From: Actinoplanes sp. KI2 | Lineage (GTDB): Bacteria > Actinomycetota > Actinomycetes > Mycobacteriales > Micromonosporaceae | NCBI RefSeq assembly: GCF_025630775.1 | Contig: NZ_JAOSZE010000019.1 | Coordinates: 105,676 to 169,675, forward strand | DNA: 64,000 nt | Direction: 5' to 3' | In this document: piece by piece, positions 47,060 through 54,948 of the stretch | How the letters are laid out: every line of letters begins with the position of its first letter | Numbering within the stretch: the first letter of the stretch is position 1 | Notes under the pieces: generated by a model | Told to the model about the DNA's origin: nothing | The model's database searches: none | What the model saw: only the letters and a program-made list of their open reading frames with translations | Program-made: the position numbers and the translations under genes

Positions 47060-48240
47060 CGAACACTCCTCAGGCTCAGTAGTCCGTCGACCGGGACACG
47101 CCCCCGGGTGGCGCCGGCCGCATCGACCCAGCGCACCTCGTCCGCCCCGCCGCAGTACACCCGCCGGCCGTCGCGGCTGACGGCCAGGCCCCGGACGTCG
47201 GCCGGCATCGACCACCGCGCGCGCACGGTGCCGCCGTGGTCGAGGGTGCTGATCGTCCGCCCGGCCCCGGCGAACAGGCGGGCCCCCTCCGGGGAGTAGG
47301 CCAGGCTCGCGGCGGCGCCCGGTGCCGCGGGCGCGGGGACGACCCCGGAAACGGCGAGGGCGGTCGTCCCGGCGTACGCGATCTGCCCGGAAGTGATGTC
47401 CAGCACGGCGAGTTCCCGGCCGTCCGCGGGCACCGCCATCGCGTGCCCGTCCGGCGGTCCCTCGCCGAACGGGTGCGGCAGGTCTATGCAGTACGCCCAG
47501 CGCTGGGTCAGGTGCAGGACGTGCACGAACGCGTGCGCGTTGCCGGGGCGGCCGGACAGCAGGTCGCGGGTGTGCCGGTGGCCGGGCTGGTGGGTGTAGA
47601 GCGTGTAGAGCACCTGCCCGTCCGGGGACGGCGCCTGCTGCCGGCGCTCGCCGCGCATCTCCTCCTCGGCGCCGGCCGGCACGGCGCTCTTGTCCCGGGT
47701 GAGCAGCGGGCCGATCGTTCCGGAGGCGAGATCCAGCAGGCGTACGCGGTAATGGTCCGGATTGGCGGCCGGAAGCCAGTCGAGTACGAAGAGTCCGTCG
47801 TTGCCGGTGGTGAACGCGTCCGGCTCGATCGCGCCGGGCAGGCGGTACTCGCGCGAGCGGCCGTCGCGGACCACCAGGAGCTCGGTGGTGGCGCGCGGGT
47901 CCGGCGTCCGGGTGAGGGCACAGGCGGTGCCGTCGGTGGAGACCACCCGGGGCAGCCACCCGCCCCCGAGCGTGGCGCTCCGGGTGGACATCCCGCTTCC
48001 GGGGTCGAATCGGACCAGGTCTTGGCCGCTGATCGCGTAGATGACGCGGCTGTCGGCGCTGGCGGCGGCGTCCGTGCCGGGCCGTACGCTGCCGAGCACC
48101 ACCAATCCGGTACGGGTGTCGGCCAGCACGGTCTCCGGCGGCTCGTCACCTTTTTCCGGTTTACCGGATTTATCCGGTAGATCGCAGGCGGCTACCAGGG
48201 CGGCGCCGGTGAGCGTCAGGATCGTTCGCCGTGTGGTCAT
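47056..48240 (-). CDS. Tat-type lipoprotein with beta-propeller (WD40/YVTN-like) domain
   Basis: A 394-residue protein from ATG 48240. MTTRRTILTLTGAALVAAC combines a twin-arginine-like start with a lipobox cysteine (about residue 19). Propeller blades are seen as repeated SPDG/SRDGRRVY motifs (APSPDGQVLYTLY, LAYSPEGARLFAGAGRTIST, LAVSRDGRRVYCGGADEVRW). It is anchored outside the membrane; the binding partner is unknown. Confidence 0.72.
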   Translation of the reverse strand: MTTRRTILTLTGAALVAACDLPDKSGKPEKGDEPPETVLADTRTGLVVLGSVRPGTDAAASADSRVIYAISGQDLVRFDPGSGMSTRSATLGGGWLPRVVSTDGTACALTRTPDPRATTELLVVRDGRSREYRLPGAIEPDAFTTGNDGLFVLDWLPAANPDHYRVRLLDLASGTIGPLLTRDKSAVPAGAEEEMRGERRQQAPSPDGQVLYTLYTHQPGHRHTRDLLSGRPGNAHAFVHVLHLTQRWAYCIDLPHPFGEGPPDGHAMAVPADGRELAVLDITSGQIAYAGTTALAVSGVVPAPAAPGAAASLAYSPEGARLFAGAGRTISTLDHGGTVRARWSMPADVRGLAVSRDGRRVYCGGADEVRWVDAAGATRGRVPVDGLLSLRSVR

Positions 48241-48310
48241 GCCCTGCTGACACCGCCGGGGCGGGATCGGTTCCCGAACTTTTGTCATACCCGGGCCGTA
48301 AGTTCTGGGC

Positions 48311-48658
48311 ATGGCACAACTGGGCAGCGTGTTTCTGCCGGTCACGTCCCCGCGGGCCGCGGCAGCGTGGTTTTCGGCGGCGTTCGGCCTCGCGGTGTCC
48401 AGCCTCCAGGAGCATGCGGCCGTCCTCGACTCCCCCGACCGCGAGTTCCGCCTGACGCTGATGGGGCCGGAGAGCGGCATCGCGGCCCGCCCCGGGCTGA
48501 CCTGGGCGACGTTCAGCCTGCTGGTCGACGACCTGGAGGCGGCGCGCAAGGGCCTGGCCGATCGCAGCCCGGGCCCGATCAGCGGGGACGAGCGCACGTG
48601 CCTGTGGTTCACCGTGACCGACCCGGACGGCAACACGCTCCTGGTCTGCGACCGCTGA
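48311..48658 (+). CDS. VOC (glyoxalase/bleomycin-resistance) superfamily protein
   Basis: A 115-residue single-module protein (LGSVFLPVTSPRAAAAWFSA at the start, CLWFTVTDPDGNTLLVC at the end). The VOC beta-alpha-beta3 pattern is clear. Metal ligands are not all visible, so it may bind rather than transform a ligand. Divergent from the Tat lipoprotein gene. Confidence 0.8.
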   Translation: MAQLGSVFLPVTSPRAAAAWFSAAFGLAVSSLQEHAAVLDSPDREFRLTLMGPESGIAARPGLTWATFSLLVDDLEAARKGLADRSPGPISGDERTCLWFTVTDPDGNTLLVCDR

Positions 48659-48835
48659 GCTGAGCCGGCTGCCTCCGCGGGCTCCGCGCCCGTCGCCGCC
48701 GCCGCGGCGCCCGGGCGCTGGGGCGCCACCTGCGGTGACTTCGGTGGTCTACGGGCGGCGCCGTGCGGTCGGACACTGCGGCCCCGCCCGGTGACTTCGG
48801 CGGCCTGCACGCGGAGCGGCGTGCCCGGCCTGCGG

Positions 48836-48895
48836 CGCCACGTACGGTGACTCCCGTGGCCTACGCGCCACGTGCGGTGACTCCCGTGGCCTACG
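48836..48895. repeat. 30-bp tandem repeat, two units
   Basis: Units at 48836-48865 and 48866-48895 differ by one base pair step (CGTACGG versus CGTGCGG). Weaker relatives of the unit occur upstream at about 48727 and 48785. Confidence 0.8.
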
Positions 48896-48997
48896 CGCGG
48901 CGCCGTGCGGCCGGGCGCTGCGGCGCTCGGCGCCTCGCCCGGTGGCCTCCGCGTCGGCCCGCGGCTCCCGCATCCGTGGCAGGTCGGCGCGCAGTTC

Positions 48998-49041
48998 GGG
49001 TTTCGGGCGGGCCAGCCAGAGAAGGTTCCCGCCCGAAACCC
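48998..49041. repeat. inverted repeat with 14-bp arms
   Basis: GGGTTTCGGGCGGG (48998-49011) and CCCGCCCGAAACCC (49028-49041), loop of 16 bases. A stable hairpin on either strand, without a T-run. Confidence 0.75.
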
Positions 49042-49104
49042 CAGCCCCGCCCGGACCCCCACCCGACTCCGTATTTCGGGGTGCCCCATATCAGGGAACG
49101 ACCC

Positions 49105-49205
49105 GCGATCGCCCCGCCGATGAGCGGGCAGTCGATTTCCGACACCGCAAACCCCGCGGCGGCGGAAATCGACTGCCCGCTCATCGGCCTGAAAGGGGCG
49201 ATCGC
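49105..49205. repeat. large two-part inverted repeat (11 + 24 bp arms)
   Basis: The inner arms are exact: 49117-49140 and 49164-49187 (24 bp, loop 23), containing GATGAGCGGGCAGTCG. The outer arms GCGATCGCCCC (49105-49115) and GGGGCGATCGC (49195-49205) are also exact, separated from the inner stem by 1 and 7 bases. The whole forms a cruciform-like element of about 100 bases. No target-site duplication is obvious. Confidence 0.85.
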
Positions 49206-49268
49206 CCGCGGAGCGAAGCGGAGCCAGCCAGCTCAGCCCGCGGAGCGAAGCGGAGCCAGCCAGCTCAG
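49205..49268. repeat. 32-bp perfect tandem duplication
   Basis: Two identical 32-base units at 49205-49236 and 49237-49268, starting CCCGCGGAGCGAAGCGGAGC. They abut the right outer arm of the large inverted repeat and end 33 bases before the sigma factor start, so they lie in its 5' region. Confidence 0.9.
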
Positions 49269-49301
49269 CACCCGGGAACCTTTTTTCGGCGGGCGGTGTC
49301 G

Positions 49302-50036
49302 ATGATGTGTTCGACGGTGGCGGAGCGGGCGGGGGTGTCGGGGCTGGAACGGGCGACCGAGCTCGATGACGCGACCGCGGTGGCGCGGGCGCGGGCGGGC
49401 GACCTGGACGCGTACGAGGTCCTGGTCGCGCACTACACCGCGGCCGCGCACCGGGCCGCGGTGCTGCTCGGCGCCGGTGCCGACGCGGACGATGTGGTGC
49501 AGGAGGCGCTGGTCAAGGCGTATCGGCAGCTGTCGCGATATCGGGGGGAGTCGGGTTTCCGGCCCTGGCTGCTGGCGATCGTGGCGAACGAGACCCGCAA
49601 CCTGCACCGCTCGCGCGGCCGGCGCGACGGCGTGCTGCTGCGCGCGGCACAGCAGGAGATGCCCGCGCTCGCGCCGGATCCGGCCGACACCGCCGAGGCG
49701 AACGAGCGCCGGCAACGCCTGGTCGACCAGCTGAAGCGGCTCGATCGGCGGGACCGCGAGGTGCTGGTCTGCCGGTACCTGCTGGACCTGTCCGAGGCGG
49801 AAACCGCAGTCGCGCTGGGCTGGCCGAAGGGCACGGTCAAGTCGCGGACCGCGCGGGCGCTGGGCCGGCTGCGCGAACACCTGACCGGGCAGCGGGACCA
49901 CCCGGCCAACGAACGGGAACACCGGACCGGCGAGCGGGAACACCCGGCCACTGAACGGGAACACCCGACCGGGGAGCGGGACCACCCAGCCAGCGAGCGG
50001 GAACACCGGAGCGGGGAGGAGGACACCGATGACTGA
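49302..50036 (+). CDS. ECF-type RNA polymerase sigma factor with repetitive C-terminal tail
   Basis: A 244-residue protein from ATG 49302 (ATG 49305 and GTG 49297 are alternatives) with GGGCGG upstream. Region 2 is YTAAAHRAAVLLGAGADADD followed by VVQEALVKAYRQL; region 4 is LDRRDREVLVCRYLLDLSEA followed by TAVALGWPKGTVKSRTARAL. From about residue 195 the tail consists of about six imperfect eight-residue units of the type (R/E)-(D/E)-H-(P/R)-x-x-E-R. It overlaps the downstream anti-sigma-like gene by 8 bases. Confidence 0.88.
   Translation: MMCSTVAERAGVSGLERATELDDATAVARARAGDLDAYEVLVAHYTAAAHRAAVLLGAGADADDVVQEALVKAYRQLSRYRGESGFRPWLLAIVANETRNLHRSRGRRDGVLLRAAQQEMPALAPDPADTAEANERRQRLVDQLKRLDRRDREVLVCRYLLDLSEAETAVALGWPKGTVKSRTARALGRLREHLTGQRDHPANEREHRTGEREHPATEREHPTGERDHPASEREHRSGEEDTDD
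49885..50030 (+). repeat. 24-base coding repeat in the sigma factor tail
   Basis: About six units of 24 bases with cores such as GAACGGGAACACCCGGCC code for the octapeptide repeat at the end of the sigma factor. It could vary in copy number without changing frame. Confidence 0.8.
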
Positions 50037-50745
50037 CCGGCACGACGATCTGATCGCGGAGCTGCGTGCGCTCGGCGACTTCCTCGACGTACCCGCGGCA
50101 AGAGACCAACGGGCCGCCGTGCGGGCCGGCATCGCCCGGCGCAAGGCGACGCGGCGCTGGCGGCTGTGGTTGATCGGCATCCTGGTGGCGGTGGCCGGGG
50201 CGACCGGCGCCGTCGCGCCGGCCCGGGCCGCGGTGGTCTCGGCCGTCGACGGCCTGCTGCGGGTGGCCGGTATCGCCGTGCGCACCGGTCCGTCCCGCCC
50301 GGTGGCGCTGCCGGCGAGCCCCGGCCCGCTGCCGTCCGGGCAGGTCGCCAGCGTGGCCGAGGCCCGGCGCGCGGCCCGGTTCCCGATCCGGATCCCGGCC
50401 ACGCTCGGCGACCCGCCGGCGGTGACGGTCGCCGACCAGGCGCGGGTAGTGACGTTCGAATACCGCAACGGGCGGGTGCGCCTCGACCAGTGCGACGGCA
50501 CGATCGACCCGATCTTCATGAAGCAGGCGCCGAACGCCCAGTGGGTGGATGTCGGCGCGGACACCGCGCTCTGGCTGCCCGCACCGCACGAGGTGACCTA
50601 TGTGGACCGCAACGGGGTGGAGCGCACGGTCACGGCGCGGCTGGCCGGACCGACGCTGGTCTGGTCGCACGGCGCGGTGACCTACCGCCTCGAGGGGATC
50701 GCCACCTTGGACGAGGCGCTGAAGGTGGCCCGCTCGATGGCGTGA
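50029..50745 (+). CDS. putative membrane anti-sigma factor
   Basis: A 238-residue protein; ATG 50029 has GGAGGAGG upstream and overlaps the sigma gene by 8 bases. The N-terminal cytoplasmic part (1-45, DDLIAELRALGDFLDVPAAR) is followed by one membrane helix (about 46-66, LWLIGILVAVAGATGAVAPA). An extracytoplasmic beta-rich domain follows. No HxxxCxxC zinc motif is seen, so the anti-sigma role rests on gene order and topology. Confidence 0.72.
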   Translation: MTDRHDDLIAELRALGDFLDVPAARDQRAAVRAGIARRKATRRWRLWLIGILVAVAGATGAVAPARAAVVSAVDGLLRVAGIAVRTGPSRPVALPASPGPLPSGQVASVAEARRAARFPIRIPATLGDPPAVTVADQARVVTFEYRNGRVRLDQCDGTIDPIFMKQAPNAQWVDVGADTALWLPAPHEVTYVDRNGVERTVTARLAGPTLVWSHGAVTYRLEGIATLDEALKVARSMA

Positions 50746-50830
50746 AGCGCTTTCTTGCCTCGACCATCTTCCAGTTCCGGAACCACCTCGAACTCATTGA
50801 CAAGCTTCGAAAACGGCTGGACTGTCGTGA

Positions 50831-50842
50831 GAGAGCGCTTCC
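50831..50842. promoter_or_regulatory. AGCGCT operator-like site upstream of the GH3 gene
   Basis: GAGAGCGCTTCC, followed by a second half GGGCGCTCCC (50845-50854), 40-50 bases before the start. It is close to the GAGAGCGCTCTC site of the GH64 gene and to CebR boxes. Another AAGCGCTT lies at 50746-50753 over the preceding stop. Confidence 0.45.
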
Positions 50843-50881
50843 CCGGGCGCTCCCCCGCTTCTTCCCCCAAGAGGAGCACAC

Positions 50882-53800
50882 ATGTCCATCCCCAGACGAT
50901 GGGCGTCGCTGATCGGCGCCCTGTTGCTCGTCTCGATCGTCCTGATCGCGCCGAGCGCGCACGCCGCGCTCACGCTGCTGTCGCAGGGCAAGCCGACCAC
51001 CGCGTCGTCCACCGAGAACGCCGGGACGCCGGCCGGTTCGGCGACCGACGGCAACGACGGGACGCGGTGGTCGTCCGCGTTCGCCGACCCGCAGTGGCTG
51101 CAGGTGGACCTGGGTTCGTCCCAGGCCGTCACCCAGGTCTCGCTGCACTGGGAGACCGCGCGCGCCGCCACCTTCAAGATTCAGGTGTCCGCCGACGGCA
51201 GCACGTGGACCGACGCCACACCGGTCACCAACGGCGTGGACGGCACGCAGGTCGTCGCGCTGTCGGCCAACGGGCGATATATCAGGATGTACGGGCTGAC
51301 CCGCACCACGCAGTACGGCTACTCGCTCTGGGAGTTCCAGGTCTTCGGCGGGTCCGCGGCGACCGCCTGCTCGACCGGAAACAGCGCGGCCGGCCGGCCC
51401 ACCACCGCCTCGTCGGCCGAGAATGCCGGCACCCCGGCCACGTCGGCGACCGACGGGAACGACGGGACGCGCTGGTCGTCAGCCTTCGCCGACCCGCAGT
51501 GGCTCCAGGTGGATCTCGGCTCCACGCAGCAGATCTGCGGCGCCGACCTGCATTGGGAGACCGCCCGAGCGGCCACCTTCAAGATCCAGGTATCCGCCGA
51601 CGGCACCACGTGGACCGACGCCACGCCGGTGACCAACGGCGCCGACGGGACGCAAAGCCTGACTTTGTCAGCTTCAGCACGATATATCAGGATGTATGGG
51701 TTGACTCGGACCACTCAGTACGGCTACTCGCTCTGGGAGTTCATCGTCCACACCGTGGGCGGTCCGACGACCACTCCCCCGACCGGCGGCACCGGCTGCC
51801 CGTGGGTCGGCTCGACCGCGCCGGTCGCCGACCGGGTCGCGCAGGTCCTCGCCCGGATGACGATCGATCAGAAGGTGCAGATCCTGCACGGGAACAACAA
51901 CGCCTCGCCGTACATCGGCAACGTCACCGGCATCCCCGCGCTCTGCATCCCGAACCTTGGCCTGCAGGACGGCCCGGCCGGCGTCGGCGACGGCGTCGAC
52001 GGGGTCACCCAGATGCCGTCCGGCACCGCCACCGCGGCCACCTTCGACCCCGACTACGCGCAGCAGTACGGCTCGGCGATCGGCGCCGAGTTCGCCGGCA
52101 AGGGCGCCAACGTGGCCCTCGGCCCGACCGTCAACATCGTGCGCGACCCGCGCTGGGGACGCGCCTTCGAGACGTACGGCGAAGATCCTTATCTCTCCGG
52201 CCGGATGGCGGCCGCCGACGTGCGCGGCCTGCAGAGCCAGGGCGTGATGGCCTCGGTCAAGCACGCGGCGGTGTACAACATCGAGCACCCGGCCGGCACG
52301 GTCGTCGTCGACGAGCGGACCCTGCAGGAGATCTACCTGCCCGCGTTCCAGACCGCGATCCAGGACGCCGCACCCGCCTCGGTGATGTGCGCGTACAGCG
52401 TGGTCAACTCGGTACCCGCCTGCCAGCATCCGGCCCTGCTCAACGCCGGGCTCTACCAGCAGGCCGGCTTCGGCGGCTTCGTCGAGTCGGACTGGGGCGG
52501 CACGCACTCCACGGTGGAGTCGGCCAACGCCGGGCTCACCATGGAGATGCCGAACGGCTACTTCTTCGCCGACTTCCTCAAGCAGGCCGTGCAGGCCGGC
52601 ACGGTCAGCACCCAGACCCTCGACACGATGGTCGGCCGGGTGCTCACCCAGATGTTCGCGTTCGGCCTCTTCGACAGGGCGCCCAGCGGCTCGCTCGGCG
52701 CCACCGTCACCACGCCGGCGCACGTCGCGGTCGCCCTGCGCGGCGCCCAGGAGGGCACGGTCCTGCTCAAGAACACCGGCATTCTCCCGCTGTCGACCAC
52801 CGGCCTCACCTCGATCGCGGTGATCGGCGTGGACGGCGGCGCCGGCACCCAGACCATCGGCGGCGGCTCGGCCACGGTCCGCAGCGGCGCGACGGTCTGG
52901 CCGTTGACGGGCATTCAAAATCGAGTTGCGGGTATGGGCGTAACCGTCGCGTACGACGAGGGCAGCAACCAGTCGTCGGCGGTCGCGCTCGCCCAGCGCA
53001 GCAGCGTCGCGGTCGTCTTCGCCAGCGACAACTACGGCAACGAGGAACACGACAGCGCCGACCTGACGCTGCCGAACAACCAGGACGCCCTGATCTCGGC
53101 GGTGGTCGCGGCCAATCCGCGTACGGTCGTGGTGCTGAACAACAACGCCGCGATCAACATGCCGTGGCTGTCCCAGGTCCCCGCAGTCTTCGAGGGCTTC
53201 TACGACGGCCAGCAGTGGGGCACCGCAATCGCCGGCCTGCTCTTCGGCGACGTCAACCCGTCCGGCAAGCTCCCGATGACGTTCCCCACGTCGCTGTCCG
53301 CCGTTCCGGCCTCCACCGCGGCGCAGTGGCCGGGCGTCAGCGGCCAGGTTCAGTACAGCGAGGGCCTGAACGTCGGCTACCGCTGGTACGACGCCCGGAA
53401 CGTGACCCCGCTCTTCCCGTTCGGCTTCGGCCTGTCGTACACCTCGTTCGTGTTCAGCGGTTTGCAGGTGGGCGCGATGACCAACGGCGTGGCCACGGTC
53501 ACCGCGACGGTGCGCAACTCGGGCTCGCGGGCCGGCACCGAGGTGGCCCAGCTGTACGTGGCCAACCCGGCCGCCGACGGCGAGCCGCCGCACCAGCTCA
53601 AGGGCTTCCAGCGGATCACGCTCGCGGCCGGGGCGTCGGGCACGGTGACCTTCCCGGTGCGGTCGCGGGACCTCGCGCACTGGGACACGGCCACGCACGC
53701 GTGGCGGACGACCGCCGGGACGTACGGGATCTCGATCGGGAACTCGAGCCGTAACCTGCCGCTGAGCGGAACCCTCACGGCGCCGGCCGCACTGGCCGCC

Positions 53801-54034
53801 GCCGCGCCGACGCCCGCCGCGGTGGTGCACCCGCACGGCATGAGCTCACCGGCGGGCAAGGCGGTGAGCTGGTCGCTCGGGACCGGGCAATGGTCGGCCA
53901 CCGGCCTGCCCGCGGGCCTGACGATGTCGGCGGCCGGCCTGGTCACCGGCACGCCGACGACGCGCGGCACCTCCACGGTGCGGGTGACCGTGGACGGCAC
54001 GACCGAGATGACCTTCGTCTGGACGGTCACCTGA
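50882..54034 (+). CDS. secreted GH3 beta-glucosidase/xylosidase with two N-terminal F5/8-type domains
   Basis: A 1050-residue protein; ATG 50882 has AAGAGGAG upstream. The signal peptide ends about residue 28 (PSAHA). Two F5/8-type modules follow (about 29-160 and 165-295), nearly the same as those of the GH64 enzyme (DGNDGTRWSSAFADPQWLQV). A short PT linker leads to GH3 (about 310-880) with KHAAVYNIE and nucleophile D537 in GFVESDWGG. The GH3 C-terminal and FnIII-like domains follow (FPFGFGLSYTSFVFSG, GTEVAQLYVANP). A last Ig-like putative module (about 965-1050) ends with TSTVRVTVDGTTEMTFVWTV. It acts outside the cell on beta-glycosides. Confidence 0.9.
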   Translation: MSIPRRWASLIGALLLVSIVLIAPSAHAALTLLSQGKPTTASSTENAGTPAGSATDGNDGTRWSSAFADPQWLQVDLGSSQAVTQVSLHWETARAATFKIQVSADGSTWTDATPVTNGVDGTQVVALSANGRYIRMYGLTRTTQYGYSLWEFQVFGGSAATACSTGNSAAGRPTTASSAENAGTPATSATDGNDGTRWSSAFADPQWLQVDLGSTQQICGADLHWETARAATFKIQVSADGTTWTDATPVTNGADGTQSLTLSASARYIRMYGLTRTTQYGYSLWEFIVHTVGGPTTTPPTGGTGCPWVGSTAPVADRVAQVLARMTIDQKVQILHGNNNASPYIGNVTGIPALCIPNLGLQDGPAGVGDGVDGVTQMPSGTATAATFDPDYAQQYGSAIGAEFAGKGANVALGPTVNIVRDPRWGRAFETYGEDPYLSGRMAAADVRGLQSQGVMASVKHAAVYNIEHPAGTVVVDERTLQEIYLPAFQTAIQDAAPASVMCAYSVVNSVPACQHPALLNAGLYQQAGFGGFVESDWGGTHSTVESANAGLTMEMPNGYFFADFLKQAVQAGTVSTQTLDTMVGRVLTQMFAFGLFDRAPSGSLGATVTTPAHVAVALRGAQEGTVLLKNTGILPLSTTGLTSIAVIGVDGGAGTQTIGGGSATVRSGATVWPLTGIQNRVAGMGVTVAYDEGSNQSSAVALAQRSSVAVVFASDNYGNEEHDSADLTLPNNQDALISAVVAANPRTVVVLNNNAAINMPWLSQVPAVFEGFYDGQQWGTAIAGLLFGDVNPSGKLPMTFPTSLSAVPASTAAQWPGVSGQVQYSEGLNVGYRWYDARNVTPLFPFGFGLSYTSFVFSGLQVGAMTNGVATVTATVRNSGSRAGTEVAQLYVANPAADGEPPHQLKGFQRITLAAGASGTVTFPVRSRDLAHWDTATHAWRTTAGTYGISIGNSSRNLPLSGTLTAPAALAAAAPTPAAVVHPHGMSSPAGKAVSWSLGTGQWSATGLPAGLTMSAAGLVTGTPTTRGTSTVRVTVDGTTEMTFVWTVT

Positions 54035-54050
54035 CCGTCTCCGCGCCGAA

Positions 54051-54083
54051 GCCGGGCCGCCACCGCGTCGGTGGCGGCCCGGC
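54051..54083. terminator. bidirectional hairpin terminator between GH3 and lipoprotein genes
   Basis: GCCGGGCCGCCACC (54051-54064), loop GCGTC and GGTGGCGGCCCGGC (54070-54083) form a perfect 14-bp stem between convergent stops. Confidence 0.8.
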
Positions 54084-54100
54084 CGCTCACTACTGCCCGG

Positions 54101-54889
54101 TCACGCGCCCATCAGCTTGCGGAACTTCGCGGGCATCTCGATGACCTGCGAGGCCGGCGGCTTCTGCACGTCGACCGACGTGCCGAAGTCGCTGTACTCG
54201 GTGGTCATCTTGCCGGCGCTGGGCACCACCGACCCGAGGTCGAAGACCAGCTTGACGATCCGGCCCTGGTCGTCGGTCTCGGCGGTGAACGGGACCGCCT
54301 TGAACGCCGAGCCGAGGCCGGCGGCCGCCGTCGAGTTGAACGCCGGAGACTTGGTCATGTCGACCTTGCCGCTGAACGAGTGGGCACCGGTCTTGGTCAC
54401 GTCGCTGCTGTCGGCCAGCACCTTCGCGGTGGCCTTGGGGTCGTTGTTGGCCATGTTGAGCGCGCTCTTGCTCGGCACCTTGGACATGTCGATGTGCATC
54501 CACTTGCCGGACGGACCGCCGATCGCCGAGGCCAGCGCACCGGACGCCTTCACGTAGAGGTCGGTGCCGTCCTCCCGGATCTCCATGCTGCCGGCCGAGC
54601 CCATGGCGGTGGTCATCTCCGCCTTGTGGTTCTGCGCGTCGATCGCGCCGGTGATGGCGCCGCCGCCCACCGTGGTCATCTTGAGCTTGACCGGCTGGTC
54701 GCCGACCTTGGCGGCGGCCGCCGCGAACTCGTCCCGCGGGTTCGCCGCGGCGGTGGTCGCGGTGGTCGCGGCCGGGCCGCCGCCGGCCGCCGCCGGGTGG
54801 TCCGCGGAACTGGACTTCGGGTCGCACCCGGCGAGCCCCATCATCACGGTCGCCGCCGCGCCGACGACCGCCAACTGCCGCACCTTCAT
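54101..54889 (-). CDS. LppX/LprG-like surface lipoprotein
   Basis: A 262-residue protein; ATG 54889 has GGGGAG upstream. The lipobox is MGLAGC (cysteine about residue 22), followed by an Ala/Thr linker. The mature domain shows the pattern of mycobacterial LppX_LprAFG proteins (KLKMTTVGGGAITGAIDAQN, MEIREDGTDLYVKASG, GKWMHIDMSKVP, VKLVFDLGS). Such proteins carry lipids or act at the cell envelope. Confidence 0.8.
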   Translation of the reverse strand: MKVRQLAVVGAAATVMMGLAGCDPKSSSADHPAAAGGGPAATTATTAAANPRDEFAAAAAKVGDQPVKLKMTTVGGGAITGAIDAQNHKAEMTTAMGSAGSMEIREDGTDLYVKASGALASAIGGPSGKWMHIDMSKVPSKSALNMANNDPKATAKVLADSSDVTKTGAHSFSGKVDMTKSPAFNSTAAAGLGSAFKAVPFTAETDDQGRIVKLVFDLGSVVPSAGKMTTEYSDFGTSVDVQKPPASQVIEMPAKFRKLMGA

Positions 54890-54948
54890 GTGCACTCCCC
54901 GTAGTCGATTTCGATCTGCGGCGCACACGGTAGCGAAGGGAAGCGACC

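Larger units (their letters stand above)
48659..49301. other. 643-base non-coding region of repeats and hairpins
   Basis: No convincing gene here: the open frames are Arg/Pro/Gly/Ala-rich low-complexity shadows. The region holds scattered GGTGACTTCGGTGG-like blocks (48734, 48790, 48846, 48876), a 30-bp tandem repeat, two hairpins (14- and 24-bp stems) and a 32-bp tandem repeat directly before the ECF sigma gene. Confidence 0.75.

Noticed and set aside
49105..49205. insertion sequence
   Set aside because: Long inverted arms are present, but there is no transposase gene or clear target duplication, so only a MITE-like possibility is kept.
48942..49301. upstream extension of the ECF sigma frame
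   Set aside because: It runs through hairpins and tandem repeats and encodes low-complexity Arg/Ala/Pro sequence. ATG 49302 fits the domain start.
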